Source of the DNA: Leptospira sp. WS58.C1
GTDB lineage: Bacteria > Spirochaetota > Leptospiria > Leptospirales > Leptospiraceae
Direction: 5' to 3'
Assembly (NCBI RefSeq): GCF_040833995.1
Contig: NZ_CP162137.1
Span: 1,329,001 to 1,393,000 of the forward strand
DNA length: 64,000 nucleotides
Shown here: one piece after another, positions 38,153 to 47,062 of the stretch
Layout: every line of letters begins with the position of its first letter
Numbering within the stretch: position 1 is the first letter of the stretch
Translations under genes and position numbers: made by a program
The notes under the pieces: generated by a model
The model's input: the letters and a program-made list of their open reading frames with translations, nothing else
Told to the model about the DNA's origin: nothing
The model's database searches: none

Positions 38153-38283
38153 GTCGTTTCTCCTACCTTAGATCACTATAAACGAGAGTGCCTATTTTGA
38201 AAAGCGAGATTCGAAAAAAGGCAGAGTAGATCTTTAAGTTTTTGACTTTGCTCGAAATCAGGAACGGGAAAATTTGTAGGAAT

Positions 38284-39408
38284 ATGACCTCGGCCTATGT
38301 GCTCGACTCACATTTAAGTAAATTCGGCAAGATTGATTCCGACTATCAATCGCTATCGTATGAGACTGCGAATCACTTACTTAAAAAGAACCCAGGCTTT
38401 GTTCCCGAATTTCTAATTTTTGCATGTATGGCCCCGGAACGTTATACCGGAGAAATTTTTTTACCGGCAAAGATCAAAGAAGATCTGGGACTTTCTTCCT
38501 TATTCGCGATCCGTTCCGAGACTGCATCTTCCAGTGGGGCATCCGCTCTTCATCTGGCCCGTTACCTACTTCTATCAGGAAAATTTAAAAGAGGGATTGT
38601 GATCGGTACGGAGGTCATGAGTAGACTTCCGAGAGAAGAGAATAATTTACTTTTAGGTTCAGTGCTCTCGTCCCAGCAAAGGAATCTGGCTATGTCCATG
38701 GCCCAGGGCGGCGCCTTGACTGCTACCAGATATTTAAGGGATTTTGGATATACTAGAAAGGAACTTTTTAAATTATCCAAAAAGCTGCATGATAACGGCC
38801 TCGAAAATAAGATCGCGCATATTCAAAAAAACTTAAGCGAGGAGGAATACTTCTCCTCTCCCATGTTCTCCAGTCCATTATGTTTATATGATATATCTCC
38901 TTTGTCCGACGGTTCCTGCGCCGTATTATTGGAAACGGATCCGGCAAGATTGAAGAAGGACCGTAAAAAAATTGAGATCACCGGCACGGGGCATGGACTA
39001 GGCCAAGTGAACTCCGTGCCAGGGGGCTTGAGTTTTCCTGCATCTAAATCCGCTTTCAAGCAGGCTTATGCGGAATCGGGTAAAAAACCTTCCGATATTC
39101 GGGTTGCGGAACTTCACGATGCATTCACGATCTTTGAGATCATTGCCTCAGAAGATGCAGGTTTATTTCCGCAAGGGAAGGCGCTTGCAAATGTAGCAGA
39201 AGGGATCACGGATAAAAGAGGAAAACTCCCTATCAATCCTTCGGGAGGATTAAAAACAAGAGGTCATCCTGTGGGAGTTTCCGGTCTCGCCCAAATTGCG
39301 GAACTTTGTACATTTATGAATGAGAATGATTCGGACACTGCGCTCGCTTTATCCATCGGAGGATTGGGTGTGAATAATTTTGCGACCATCCTTGAGGCCA
39401 AAAAATAA
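38284..39408 (+). CDS. Thiolase-fold protein lacking the nucleophilic Cys
   Basis: A 374-residue thiolase-superfamily protein of the SCP-x/acetyl-CoA acetyltransferase-like group. The usual C-A-S-G nucleophile site reads S-S-S-G (about residue 82), so the acyl-enzyme Cys is replaced by Ser. The GHPVG His is present, while the second catalytic Cys near the end is also missing (SIGGLG). It therefore may bind CoA esters or partner another enzyme rather than act as a classic thiolase. The ATG at 38284 was preferred over a TTG at 38242. It is immediately followed by a heptosyltransferase gene. Confidence 0.78.
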   Translation: MTSAYVLDSHLSKFGKIDSDYQSLSYETANHLLKKNPGFVPEFLIFACMAPERYTGEIFLPAKIKEDLGLSSLFAIRSETASSSGASALHLARYLLLSGKFKRGIVIGTEVMSRLPREENNLLLGSVLSSQQRNLAMSMAQGGALTATRYLRDFGYTRKELFKLSKKLHDNGLENKIAHIQKNLSEEEYFSSPMFSSPLCLYDISPLSDGSCAVLLETDPARLKKDRKKIEITGTGHGLGQVNSVPGGLSFPASKSAFKQAYAESGKKPSDIRVAELHDAFTIFEIIASEDAGLFPQGKALANVAEGITDKRGKLPINPSGGLKTRGHPVGVSGLAQIAELCTFMNENDSDTALALSIGGLGVNNFATILEAKK

Positions 39409-40431
39409 ATGTCTGAAAATATTTTAGTCATCCAAACTGCGTTTTTAGGAGACCTGATCTTAACGACTCCGCTTTTTAGGGAGATCAAGAGAAAATTTCC
39501 CGGTTCCAAAATGACTGTGATCGTGAACAAGGGGACCGAATCCGTTCTGGAAGCGAATCCTTGGATCGACCGGATCATACCTTTAGACAAGAAGGAGATT
39601 AAATCCTCCCTTTTCGGATTTTGGGACTTTTGCAAAGAATTAAGAAAATATAATTTTACGATTTGTATTTCTCCCCATTTTTCGTTTCGTTCATCCATTA
39701 TTTCTTTTTTAAGCGGAGCCAAAAGAAGGATCGGTTATGGGACGGCAGGATTTTCTTTTTTATTGAATGAAAGAAAGCCAAGATTATTAAGAGGACCTCA
39801 TGAGGTGGACAAACTTCTTTCTCTTATTTACACCGAAGAAGAAAGGCAAAAAATTTCCAGACAACCGGAACTATTTTGGAAACCTGAGTCCGTCACCGGT
39901 ATCCAATCCGAAATGAAAAAGAACGGTTTAGAAAAGGGGAATTATATTTTGGTTTCTCCTTCTTCCGTTTGGGAAACGAAACGTTTGCCGGCGGATAAAT
40001 TTAAAACGGTCAGTAAACTTCTTCATGAAAGGACCGGACTGAAGATCGTTCTGACCGGAGGCAAAGGTGATTCTAAACTTTGCGAAGAAGTGGGAGAAGG
40101 TTTCGGGATCAATCTTGCCGGCAAGACAAGTCTGCCTGAAATGAGTTATTTGATGAGTGGGGCGGAACTTCTTGTAACCAATGATTCTTCTCCCATTCAT
40201 TTTGCTTCCGCGTTTAATATTCCGACCTTGGCTGCTTTTGGCGCCACCATTCCCGCATTCGGATATACACCTTTAGCGAGTCGTGTGTTTATATCCGAGG
40301 TAAACGGTCTAGACTGTCGTCCTTGTGGTATTCACGGGGGAAGGGTATGTCCTAAAAAACATTTTCGTTGTATGTTGGAACAGGATACGGACAGAATGGT
40401 GGAAGAAGGAATTCGTCTAATAAAAGGGTAA
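39409..40431 (+). CDS. Glycosyltransferase family 9 (heptosyltransferase-like)
   Basis: A 340-residue GT-B fold enzyme. The N-terminal LVIQTAFLGDLILTTP loop, the acceptor-side region and the nucleotide-sugar region VTNDSSPIHFAS followed by PTLAAFG are diagnostic of the ADP-heptose:LPS heptosyltransferase family. It should add a sugar to the LPS core at the inner membrane. A Cys-rich CRPCGIHGGRVCPKKHFRC stretch near the end is typical of WaaF-type members. It starts at the stop of the upstream thiolase-like gene (no gap) and is followed after two bases by pepP. Confidence 0.85.
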   Translation: MSENILVIQTAFLGDLILTTPLFREIKRKFPGSKMTVIVNKGTESVLEANPWIDRIIPLDKKEIKSSLFGFWDFCKELRKYNFTICISPHFSFRSSIISFLSGAKRRIGYGTAGFSFLLNERKPRLLRGPHEVDKLLSLIYTEEERQKISRQPELFWKPESVTGIQSEMKKNGLEKGNYILVSPSSVWETKRLPADKFKTVSKLLHERTGLKIVLTGGKGDSKLCEEVGEGFGINLAGKTSLPEMSYLMSGAELLVTNDSSPIHFASAFNIPTLAAFGATIPAFGYTPLASRVFISEVNGLDCRPCGIHGGRVCPKKHFRCMLEQDTDRMVEEGIRLIKG

Positions 40432-40433
40432 TT

Positions 40434-41723
40434 ATGGACCAAAACATTTTTCGAAAACGGATCCGAGAAGTTCAGAATTTTTTAAAAGAGTCGGAAGTAT
40501 TACTTATATTTGCAGCCCCTCAAAAGATCCGTAATAGAGATGTGGAGTATAAATTCCGACAAGATTCGGATTATTATTATCTGACAGGCATCGAGGAAGA
40601 AGACGGTGTTTTGGTCTTACGCAGGGACTTCTCCGCTCATTTTGCGCTTCCTAAAGATAAGGAAAAAGAAATTTGGACAGGCATTCGTCTCGGAAAAGAA
40701 GAGATCGAAAAAAGATTGGAGCTGGATCAAAGTTTCGATCTAGGAGAATGGGAATCTAAAATTTCGGATATTCTTACCAATCAGTTCACCTTATATCATT
40801 TTTTCGGAAAGGACTCCAAAAGAGATTCGGAGTTACTCGAACTTATCAGTTCTTTGAATAGAAGACTGAGGGAAGGTAAATTCGGCCCGCAACGATGGGA
40901 GATCCCAAACTTTCTTCATGAAATGAGAATGTATAAATCACCTGAAGAGATCGAAAAATTAAAAGAGTCTTCCAGGATCACCGCTCTTGGCCACGAAAGA
41001 TTGTTCAGAGAGACCAAAGTGGGAATGTACGAATTCGAATTAGAGTCCATTCTGGAATCCGAATATTTAAAACATGGAGCCTGGGGTGGGGGGTACGGGC
41101 ATATTGTAGCCGCAGGAAAAAATGCCACCATTCTTCATTATACCACCAATCGTGCGAAGATCGGCGATAACGAACTGATTTTAGTGGACAGCGGTGCTGA
41201 GAAGGATTATTATACCGCCGACGTTACTCGCGTTTTCCCTTCGGGAAAAAAATTCACTTCGGAACAAAGAACCATTTACCAATTAGTTTTGGATGTGCAA
41301 AAACAAGCGATCTTGGACACAAAACAAGGCGTAGAGTTCAATGCAGTCCATGAGAAAACCGTTAAAAATCTAACTTCCGGACTGATCGATCTGGGTTTAT
41401 TAAAAGGCGAACTTTCTGAGATCATTGAAAAGGGAGAATACCGCAGATTTTATATGCATAGGACCGGTCATTATCTTGGAATGGATGTGCATGACGTGGG
41501 CCGTTATTTTGAGAATGGAAAAAGTAAATCTATGCAGAACGGACTTGTGGTCACTGTGGAACCCGGATTATATTTTGATCCAACAGATGAAACGATCCCG
41601 GCAGGTTTTAGAGGGATCGGAGTTCGGATAGAAGACGATGTTCTTGTGAACGGAGATGATCCGATCGTTCTAACTTCTATGATTGCAAAAGAAGTGGATG
41701 AGATCGAGGCGATGAGGGCCTGA
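40434..41723 (+). CDS. pepP: Xaa-Pro aminopeptidase (M24B)
   Basis: A 429-residue protein with an AMP_N domain (about 1-150) and a M24 pita-bread domain. Metal ligands are seen in LVDSGAEKDYYTADVTR (two Asp), HRTGHYLGMDVHDVG (His), VTVEPGLY (Glu) and GVRIEDDV (Glu). It removes N-terminal residues preceding proline. The ATG at 40434 was chosen over an upstream one inside the heptosyltransferase gene. The close packing 38284-41723 suggests one transcript of three functionally unrelated genes. Confidence 0.92.
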   Translation: MDQNIFRKRIREVQNFLKESEVLLIFAAPQKIRNRDVEYKFRQDSDYYYLTGIEEEDGVLVLRRDFSAHFALPKDKEKEIWTGIRLGKEEIEKRLELDQSFDLGEWESKISDILTNQFTLYHFFGKDSKRDSELLELISSLNRRLREGKFGPQRWEIPNFLHEMRMYKSPEEIEKLKESSRITALGHERLFRETKVGMYEFELESILESEYLKHGAWGGGYGHIVAAGKNATILHYTTNRAKIGDNELILVDSGAEKDYYTADVTRVFPSGKKFTSEQRTIYQLVLDVQKQAILDTKQGVEFNAVHEKTVKNLTSGLIDLGLLKGELSEIIEKGEYRRFYMHRTGHYLGMDVHDVGRYFENGKSKSMQNGLVVTVEPGLYFDPTDETIPAGFRGIGVRIEDDVLVNGDDPIVLTSMIAKEVDEIEAMRA

Positions 41724-42024
41724 TCTTTTTTTCCATTCTATTCTGAATCTTCACTCATACAAGATGTAAGATGTTGGAGTTCCAACATCCTTTAGTATAT
41801 CCCGCGGAATATTGGTTCCAGGGATTCTTTTGCGAGAGGAAGCTGTGGCGGTTTTGTGATTGACTACGGTTTCAAATTCTTGTTTACGTCTCCAAACTTT
41901 TCGTCTTAGTTGCAAGATTTTATCTAAGACGAACTAAATTCAAAAATTTTAATATTCATTCCGTTTTTCATTTGAAGATATTCGTTTCATATTATGGATT
42001 CGATCCAAGCATTCGGAGGCGAAT
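41724..42024. other. Intergenic gap with one palindrome copy
   Basis: A gap of about 300 bases between pepP and a DUF1564-like gene. It contains a symmetric copy of the short GGAGTTCC palindrome (41771-41788). A stretch at 41799-41815 (CCCGCGGAATATTGGTTCC core) weakly resembles the arm of the palindromic element inside the ATP-grasp gene. No ORF or RNA gene is visible. Confidence 0.5.
41771..41788. repeat. Short palindromic repeat, GGAGTTCC core
   Basis: ATGTTGGAGTTCCAACAT, symmetric except for the central base pair, in the gap after pepP. It is one of nine copies in the window. Confidence 0.7.
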
Positions 42025-42453
42025 ATGGAAGAAGTTTTTAGAAAACAAATTTTAGAAAATCGGGGAATGATCCAAATCGATTGGAGAATTCCCTTGGAGA
42101 TGGAATCGATTTGGAGAGATGCAGTATTTCATATAGGAGAACCTAAGGAAATTCTACAAATCCTAATTTCATCCTTTAGGGAAAAAAGACAAAAGGGAAA
42201 AATCCCGAAACTCGATTTTGAAAAAGTTAAAAGTAGCGATTCCAGAAAAAGAGTTAGAGTATACGGCTCCGATTATTGGGAGGCAATGGGTTTCGCTAAG
42301 GAAAGAAATGTTTCCACTAGTAGTTTTTTATGTTCTCTTTTAAAAATAGAATGGAGCTTAAGTTCCGGATTTCAATCGTTTAGAAAGGAGAAGGATCTGA
42401 AAAAGGAAACAACTATGAAAAACGAGGAGAAATTTCTGCCCTGGGGAGCATGA
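42025..42453 (+). CDS. DUF1564-like Leptospira protein
   Basis: A 142-residue basic protein. The segment RVRVYGSDYWEAMGFAKERNVSTSS followed by FLCSLLKIEW resembles the conserved core of DUF1564, a family I know only from leptospires, in which the motif looks like a small DNA-binding or ribbon-helix-helix element. The family call is tentative. GGAGG lies 5 bases before the ATG. The gene sits between repeat-bearing gaps, as one might expect for a mobile or lineage-specific gene. Confidence 0.6.
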   Translation: MEEVFRKQILENRGMIQIDWRIPLEMESIWRDAVFHIGEPKEILQILISSFREKRQKGKIPKLDFEKVKSSDSRKRVRVYGSDYWEAMGFAKERNVSTSSFLCSLLKIEWSLSSGFQSFRKEKDLKKETTMKNEEKFLPWGA

Positions 42454-42466
42454 TCTTCGTCGTGCA

Positions 42467-42484
42467 ATGTTGGAATTCCTACAA
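42467..42484. repeat. Short palindromic repeat, GGAATTCC core
   Basis: ATGTTGGAATTCCTACAA, one mismatch from symmetric, just after the DUF1564-like gene. Confidence 0.7.
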
Positions 42485-42544
42485 TGGTCATGAGCGAAAA
42501 TAGGGATTGAAATTTCGGGCTTTTTGGTGTATGGGGAAATTGCT

Positions 42545-42597
42545 TCTCCCACAAGCCCACCTCCTCCACCCGAACCAGGGTGGGGGCCGGTTTTACA
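42545..42597. repeat. GC-rich dispersed repeat, copy 2
   Basis: It contains CCCAC, GCCCACCTCC and CCAGGGTGGGGG followed by TTTTAC, matching the minus strand of 22812-22862. It lies in the gap between the DUF1564-like and M20 genes. Confidence 0.6.
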
Positions 42598-42762
42598 AAT
42601 TTGCGTTCGATCAAGTAAATCGTGTCGATCTAGAGTTCGACTCGTTTGACTTTCGTCACCGACTCAGGAAAACTGGTCGCCTTCTCGCTCTCTAAGGATC
42701 GCTGCGAAGGGGCGGGGGCGCTCTCCACTCCCATGTAGGATTTTCAACAAATGTCGGATCCC

Positions 42763-42782
42763 GCATGTTGGAATTCCTGCAC
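42763..42782. repeat. Short palindromic repeat, GGAATTCC core
   Basis: GCATGTTGGAATTCCTGCAC, an imperfect member of the palindrome family, 20 bases beyond the 3' end of the M20 amidohydrolase gene. Confidence 0.65.
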
Positions 42783-42802
42783 TTGTATTTTATTTCAGAT
42801 CC

Positions 42803-43981
42803 TTAATGAGTTTCTAAATAGAGTCGGATCGCTTCCTTCATCACTGACAGCCCGATCGGTAAAGAAGCCTCATCGATGTCGAATTTGGAACTGTGGTGTG
42901 GATGAACAAGGCCCTTTTTTTCGTTCATGGAACCCACGAAAAAGTAACATCCAGGGACCTTCATCAAAAATGCGGAGAAGTCCTCTCCTCCCATGGTTTT
43001 AGCATGTTCTTCCGTGACTGAGTTCGGACCTAAAATATTCTCCGACGCTTTTCGGACGATATTTGCCATTTCCGGATGATTGATCGTGGGAGCATTCGTT
43101 CTTTCGTAATGGATGATCGTCTTTGCGCCGAACGCTGACGCAGTATTTTCTACGACTTTTTTGAATAATTCCGGAGCTTTATCGAACATTTCTTTGGTGA
43201 ATGTGCGGATCGTACCTTTTAATTCCGCAGTCTCGGAAATCACATTGAATGCATGTCCTGCATGGAATGCGCCTACAGTTACTACGCAAGAATCTAAAGG
43301 ATCGGTATTTCTGGATACGATACTTTGGAGGGCGGTAACTATATGAGATCCTACTAATATAGGATCCACAGTATGTTGTGGCATGGCTCCGTGGCCACTG
43401 ACCCCTTGGACAGTAATTTTAAACTCGTCCACTGCGGCCATCATAGGGCCGTCTACAACTCCTATTTTTCCTACGGGAATATGATTCCAAACATGAAGGG
43501 CTAAAGCGGCAGATACATCGTATTTTTCTAATATTCCTTCTTCTATCATGCGGTCTGCGCCTTGTCCACCTTCTTCCGCAGGTTGGAATACCAACAAAAC
43601 CCTTCCTTTCGGTACGATAGCGCTTGGATTTTCTTTTAGTTCGGAGGCAAGTCCCATTAAAACAGAAGTATGAGCATCATGACCGCATGCATGCATAACT
43701 CCTTCGTGAACGGAAGTATAATCCGTCTTATTCTCCTCAAAGATCGGAAGAGCATCCATATCCGCCCTTACTAAAAGGGTTTTACCCGGTTTTCCCGAAT
43801 CTATCAGACAGGCAATCCCTGTCTTTGCGATCCCGGACTGGAAAGTATAACCTAGGGATTCGAGATGTTTAGAGACGAAATCCGCTGTCCCGACTTCCTC
43901 GTATCTAAGTTCGGGATGTTTATGAATGAATCTGCGGTATCGGACCAATTCTTCGGCCCTTGAAGGGGAAACTGTTTTCAT
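42803..43981 (-). CDS. M20 family amidohydrolase (N-acyl-amino-acid hydrolase-like)
   Basis: A 392-residue zinc amidohydrolase. Metal-binding motifs are [23 protein letters not shown] and the later [25 protein letters not shown] belongs to the dimerisation domain. The arrangement matches the IAA-amino-acid hydrolase/hippurate hydrolase group, which removes acyl groups from amino acids; the actual substrate is unknown. It is a single gene on the minus strand, divergent from the sugar dehydrogenase. Confidence 0.88.
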   Translation of the reverse strand: MKTVSPSRAEELVRYRRFIHKHPELRYEEVGTADFVSKHLESLGYTFQSGIAKTGIACLIDSGKPGKTLLVRADMDALPIFEENKTDYTSVHEGVMHACGHDAHTSVLMGLASELKENPSAIVPKGRVLLVFQPAEEGGQGADRMIEEGILEKYDVSAALALHVWNHIPVGKIGVVDGPMMAAVDEFKITVQGVSGHGAMPQHTVDPILVGSHIVTALQSIVSRNTDPLDSCVVTVGAFHAGHAFNVISETAELKGTIRTFTKEMFDKAPELFKKVVENTASAFGAKTIIHYERTNAPTINHPEMANIVRKASENILGPNSVTEEHAKTMGGEDFSAFLMKVPGCYFFVGSMNEKKGLVHPHHSSKFDIDEASLPIGLSVMKEAIRLYLETH

Positions 43982-44109
43982 ACTCTGCTCATGGATGATT
44001 TACTCCGAAATCGGTTTTTAGTCCTTTCTTTTTTTATTTTTTCGAAAAGAGAGAAGCTCAGGCTTTCAGCTTGTTTTTTTAAATAAGAAGGATAATAAAT
44101 TTAACAAAG

Positions 44110-45327
44110 ATGGAACCGATCTTTAAAATCCGGAAGATCTGCGTTTATTCGATCTTATACCTTTTTATATCCTTACTCGGATGTTCTAAACCGGATGGTT
44201 CTAATATTCCGTTTCTTCCGCTTTTATTCGGATGTAGCGAAGATCGAAATCCTCCTTGTTTGAAACTCACCGAAATTGCTTCCGGGTTCGATGCTCCTTT
44301 GTTTCTCGTTTCTCCGTCGGGAGATTCGAGTCGGATGTTCGTTTTAGAGCAAGGGGGTAAGGTCCGCTTGATCAAAGACGGCATTCTTCTCCCTTCTCCT
44401 TTTTTGGATTTGGGGTCCGACGGTTTAGATCTAATTTCCTTCTCCGGAGAGAGAGGACTTCTCGGTCTTGCATTCCATCCCAATTATAATTCGAACGGAA
44501 GATTTTGGGTAAATTATACTCGAAAATCGGACGGAGATACTGTTGTTGCGGAATATGCCAGATCTTCTTCCGATCCTGATCTTGCAAACTCCGGTTCCGG
44601 TTCCATTCTGTTTACCGTAGACCAACCATTCAGTAATCATAATGGAGGAATGATGGTCTTCGATACAGGTGGTTATCTTTTGGTGGGAATGGGAGACGGA
44701 GGGGGCGCGGGAGACCCGAATAATAATGCCCAGGATCTGGAATCTTCACTTGGGAAAATTTTACGAATAGATATAGACAATTATCCGACTCCCGCTCCGG
44801 GGAATAGGCCTGCGGTTGGATTAGAAAATCCTCATATTTGGGATTGGGGTCTTAGGAATCCCTGGAGATTCAGTTTGGATCGAAACACGGGAGATCTTTA
44901 TATCGGGGATGTGGGGCAAAACAATTTCGAAGAATTGAATATAGAAGCCGTAAGCACAGGAATTAAAAATTACGGCTGGAGACTCACGGAAGGAAATCAT
45001 TGTTATGATCCTTCGTTCGGATGTAATACTTCCGGGATCAGTTTTCCAAAATTAGAATACAATCATTTTGTTGGAAGTTCCATCACAGGCGGTTATGTAT
45101 ATAGAGGAATGAATTTTCCCGAATTGAACGGAAGATATTTTTACGGTGATTTTATAGCTGGAAGGATCTGGTCCATTCTTTGGGATGGGACTAAAGTGAA
45201 CGGACACATAGAACATACTTCCGAAATGGGATTTTCTTCCAATGTGTCTTCTTTCGGAGAAGACGCAAACGGAGAAGTTTACCTAGTGGACTATGGCGGA
45301 AAAATTTTCAGAATAGAAACAAGATAA
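44110..45327 (+). CDS. PQQ-type soluble sugar dehydrogenase lipoprotein
   Basis: A 405-residue protein with a signal peptide and lipobox-like LLGC (about residue 25). The rest is a six-bladed beta-propeller of the glucose/sorbosone dehydrogenase family: GERGLLGLAFHPNY, NHNGGMMVFD, GDGGGAGDPNNNAQ, WDWGLRNPWRFS, and GDVGQNNFEELN. The usual His in the HNGG strand and the Arg in RNPWR fit the PQQ/Ca site. It probably oxidises aldoses at the cell surface or periplasm. It is convergent with the ThyX gene, with eight bases between the stops. Confidence 0.88.
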   Translation: MEPIFKIRKICVYSILYLFISLLGCSKPDGSNIPFLPLLFGCSEDRNPPCLKLTEIASGFDAPLFLVSPSGDSSRMFVLEQGGKVRLIKDGILLPSPFLDLGSDGLDLISFSGERGLLGLAFHPNYNSNGRFWVNYTRKSDGDTVVAEYARSSSDPDLANSGSGSILFTVDQPFSNHNGGMMVFDTGGYLLVGMGDGGGAGDPNNNAQDLESSLGKILRIDIDNYPTPAPGNRPAVGLENPHIWDWGLRNPWRFSLDRNTGDLYIGDVGQNNFEELNIEAVSTGIKNYGWRLTEGNHCYDPSFGCNTSGISFPKLEYNHFVGSSITGGYVYRGMNFPELNGRYFYGDFIAGRIWSILWDGTKVNGHIEHTSEMGFSSNVSSFGEDANGEVYLVDYGGKIFRIETR

Positions 45328-45335
45328 AACGAAAA

Positions 45336-46910
45336 TTACAGAGTTCTATCGTACTCGTCCAATTCTCTTTTCCAAACTTGGGTCCCGCAATAATGATCCC
45401 CTTCCGGGCAATACGGTTTGATATCACCTTGCAGACGGATCCAACAGGGCGCCTTGATCCATTTTGCGATCTCAGGTTGCACCTTCGTCAAATCCACAAG
45501 TTCATTGATAGAGGCTTGGAAAATTTCTTCCTGAGCATTATAACAGGTTCTCGCTCTCCATTTATGATGCAGATTCAATAGATCCCCACTTTCATAAAAA
45601 CGGACAGGGAAAGCGTTCGGAAGAAGGTAAGAGGCATGTTCCGGAGATCCGCCTGCCTCGATAAAACGGTTCAAGCTCTTGAAAATCCCGTCCATTCTTC
45701 TTCTATAAGTTTCCTCTAATTGAGGATATTTTAATACAACCTTAGGAACGATATAGTCGGGCATTCCGGTATACTGACTCATTAGCACAGGGCGGGAGCC
45801 CGGCACCATTCTATGTCTCTGGTCCTGGCTATCCGCGGAATGAGAGATCCTTTTTTTGAAAGAATAATGCACGTTGAACATCGCTCTAGAAAGAGGGCTC
45901 ATCGTTGTCTCGTTCAGAGTGGAAGTCAGATGTTTGTTCTTGGAAGGGTCCATCACAAGTCGGATCGCTTCTTCGTTATTCAAAGAATTTTTAGACAAAC
46001 CTAAGACCGCACGAACGGAAGAAGCCAAAACCTCAGGACCGTTGGAAGAATAGGAAACCAATCGCGAATAACGGTTATCCATATCCTCGTCGAATTCTCT
46101 TACGAAATTTTTGGCTGCTTCCGGCCTATATTCGTTCGCGCCGTCTTGGTAGAATTCTTTGAAAAATTTGTACTCGGCAGTTTCTTCCAGAGGGATCGGA
46201 TCATCCATTTCTTCCACATACAGAGGATCGATTTCTTTTACTTTTTCGATCATCTCTTCCACGACTAGGCGTTGCTCTTCCGGAACATCGAAAGAATTCA
46301 TCAAACGATGGTATCTATGTAGAGTGAGTCCGTTTACGGAATGATACAGATAAGTATAAGTTCCCAAAGGAAGAAGGTAACGTGCTACTTCCAGGCACTT
46401 CTTCTTAATGGGTTGCTGCCATTTTTCAGGATAATTGGCCCTCGCTTTGTAAACGAGGAAATATTCGTCTTGAATGAACGGATGTAGAAGTTCTACAAAT
46501 TCAAAATATGCGTTAGATGCGGATTCAACCGCTTCCAAGTAGAATTCCTTCTGCTTTCCTGTCAGAGTAGGCGGGATATAATAATTTTCTTTTTTCACTT
46601 CTACATATCTTTGGCTCACCTGTTCCGAATTATAGTACGGATGAGAATGTAAAAAGGACCAGACGAACTGACGAGACACCTTGTCCAGGGTGAATATAAA
46701 ATGAGGATGCTGTCTTGTGGTGAGATGCCCCGCTTTTTTTGTGGATTTAGCCACTTTGTCTCGGATCTCGAGGGATTTTTCCGTGCGGATCATGTCCTCG
46801 GGAAGCAAAATCCCCTTGGAAGAATAGCAAGTCCGAGCGGACGCGATCGCCAAATTGAAAGGTTCTCTAGTCGCATCTAAAAGTTGGACAATCGGTTTCT
46901 GGTGTTCCAT
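45336..46910 (-). CDS. thyX: Double-length FAD-dependent thymidylate synthase (ThyX-like)
   Basis: A 524-residue protein that looks like two ThyX units in tandem. The first half has [14 protein letters not shown], a variant of the RHRxxSxNExSxRY motif, followed by [14 protein letters not shown]. The second half has an RHR ([12 protein letters not shown]) and a late LPNAFPVRF and [12 protein letters not shown], like the C-terminal flavin-binding part. Typical ThyX is about half this length and works as a homotetramer. It should convert dUMP to dTMP with methylene-THF and FAD. It is a single gene, with the TetR-linked operator just beyond its start. Confidence 0.8.
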   Translation of the reverse strand: MEHQKPIVQLLDATREPFNLAIASARTCYSSKGILLPEDMIRTEKSLEIRDKVAKSTKKAGHLTTRQHPHFIFTLDKVSRQFVWSFLHSHPYYNSEQVSQRYVEVKKENYYIPPTLTGKQKEFYLEAVESASNAYFEFVELLHPFIQDEYFLVYKARANYPEKWQQPIKKKCLEVARYLLPLGTYTYLYHSVNGLTLHRYHRLMNSFDVPEEQRLVVEEMIEKVKEIDPLYVEEMDDPIPLEETAEYKFFKEFYQDGANEYRPEAAKNFVREFDEDMDNRYSRLVSYSSNGPEVLASSVRAVLGLSKNSLNNEEAIRLVMDPSKNKHLTSTLNETTMSPLSRAMFNVHYSFKKRISHSADSQDQRHRMVPGSRPVLMSQYTGMPDYIVPKVVLKYPQLEETYRRRMDGIFKSLNRFIEAGGSPEHASYLLPNAFPVRFYESGDLLNLHHKWRARTCYNAQEEIFQASINELVDLTKVQPEIAKWIKAPCWIRLQGDIKPYCPEGDHYCGTQVWKRELDEYDRTL

Positions 46911-46968
46911 GGGATCTGCTACTCCGGAACGCTAGAATGGTATTATGTCGGAAAGCGAAAAGCAAGAA

Positions 46969-46987
46969 ATGTAGGAACTCCGACAAA
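46969..46987. repeat. Short palindromic repeat, GGAACTCC core
   Basis: ATGTAGGAACTCCGACAAA, a degenerate copy of the palindrome family upstream of the aldo/keto reductase operator. Confidence 0.55.
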
Positions 46988-47010
46988 AAACCGTTCAGAA
47001 AATAGATTGC

Positions 47011-47051
47011 ATTTAGTTACATATTATAAAAAAAGTAATTTGTAACTAAAT
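47011..47051. promoter_or_regulatory. Inverted-repeat operator upstream of the aldo/keto reductase-TetR pair
   Basis: ATTTAGTTACA (47011-47021) and TGTAACTAAAT (47041-47051) are perfect 11-base inverted arms around a 19-base AT-rich spacer that includes a TATTATAAA stretch suitable for a -10 element. The right arm ends 11 bases before the ATG. Half-sites spaced by about three helical turns fit a dimeric repressor, most simply the TetR gene at the end of the same operon. Confidence 0.7.
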
Positions 47052-47062
47052 GGAGATTTCGC

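Larger units (their letters stand above)
42454..42802. other. Gap with two short palindromes and one GC-rich repeat
   Basis: This gap of about 350 bases contains palindrome copies at 42467-42484 and 42763-42782 and a GC-rich repeat at 42545-42597. A GGGGCGGGGGCGCTCTCC stretch near 42709 is also GC-rich. No gene is visible. Confidence 0.6.

Noticed and set aside
44041..44100. AAGCT..AGCTT stem followed by T run before the sugar dehydrogenase gene
   Set aside because: Only five base pairs and no plus-strand gene upstream to terminate.
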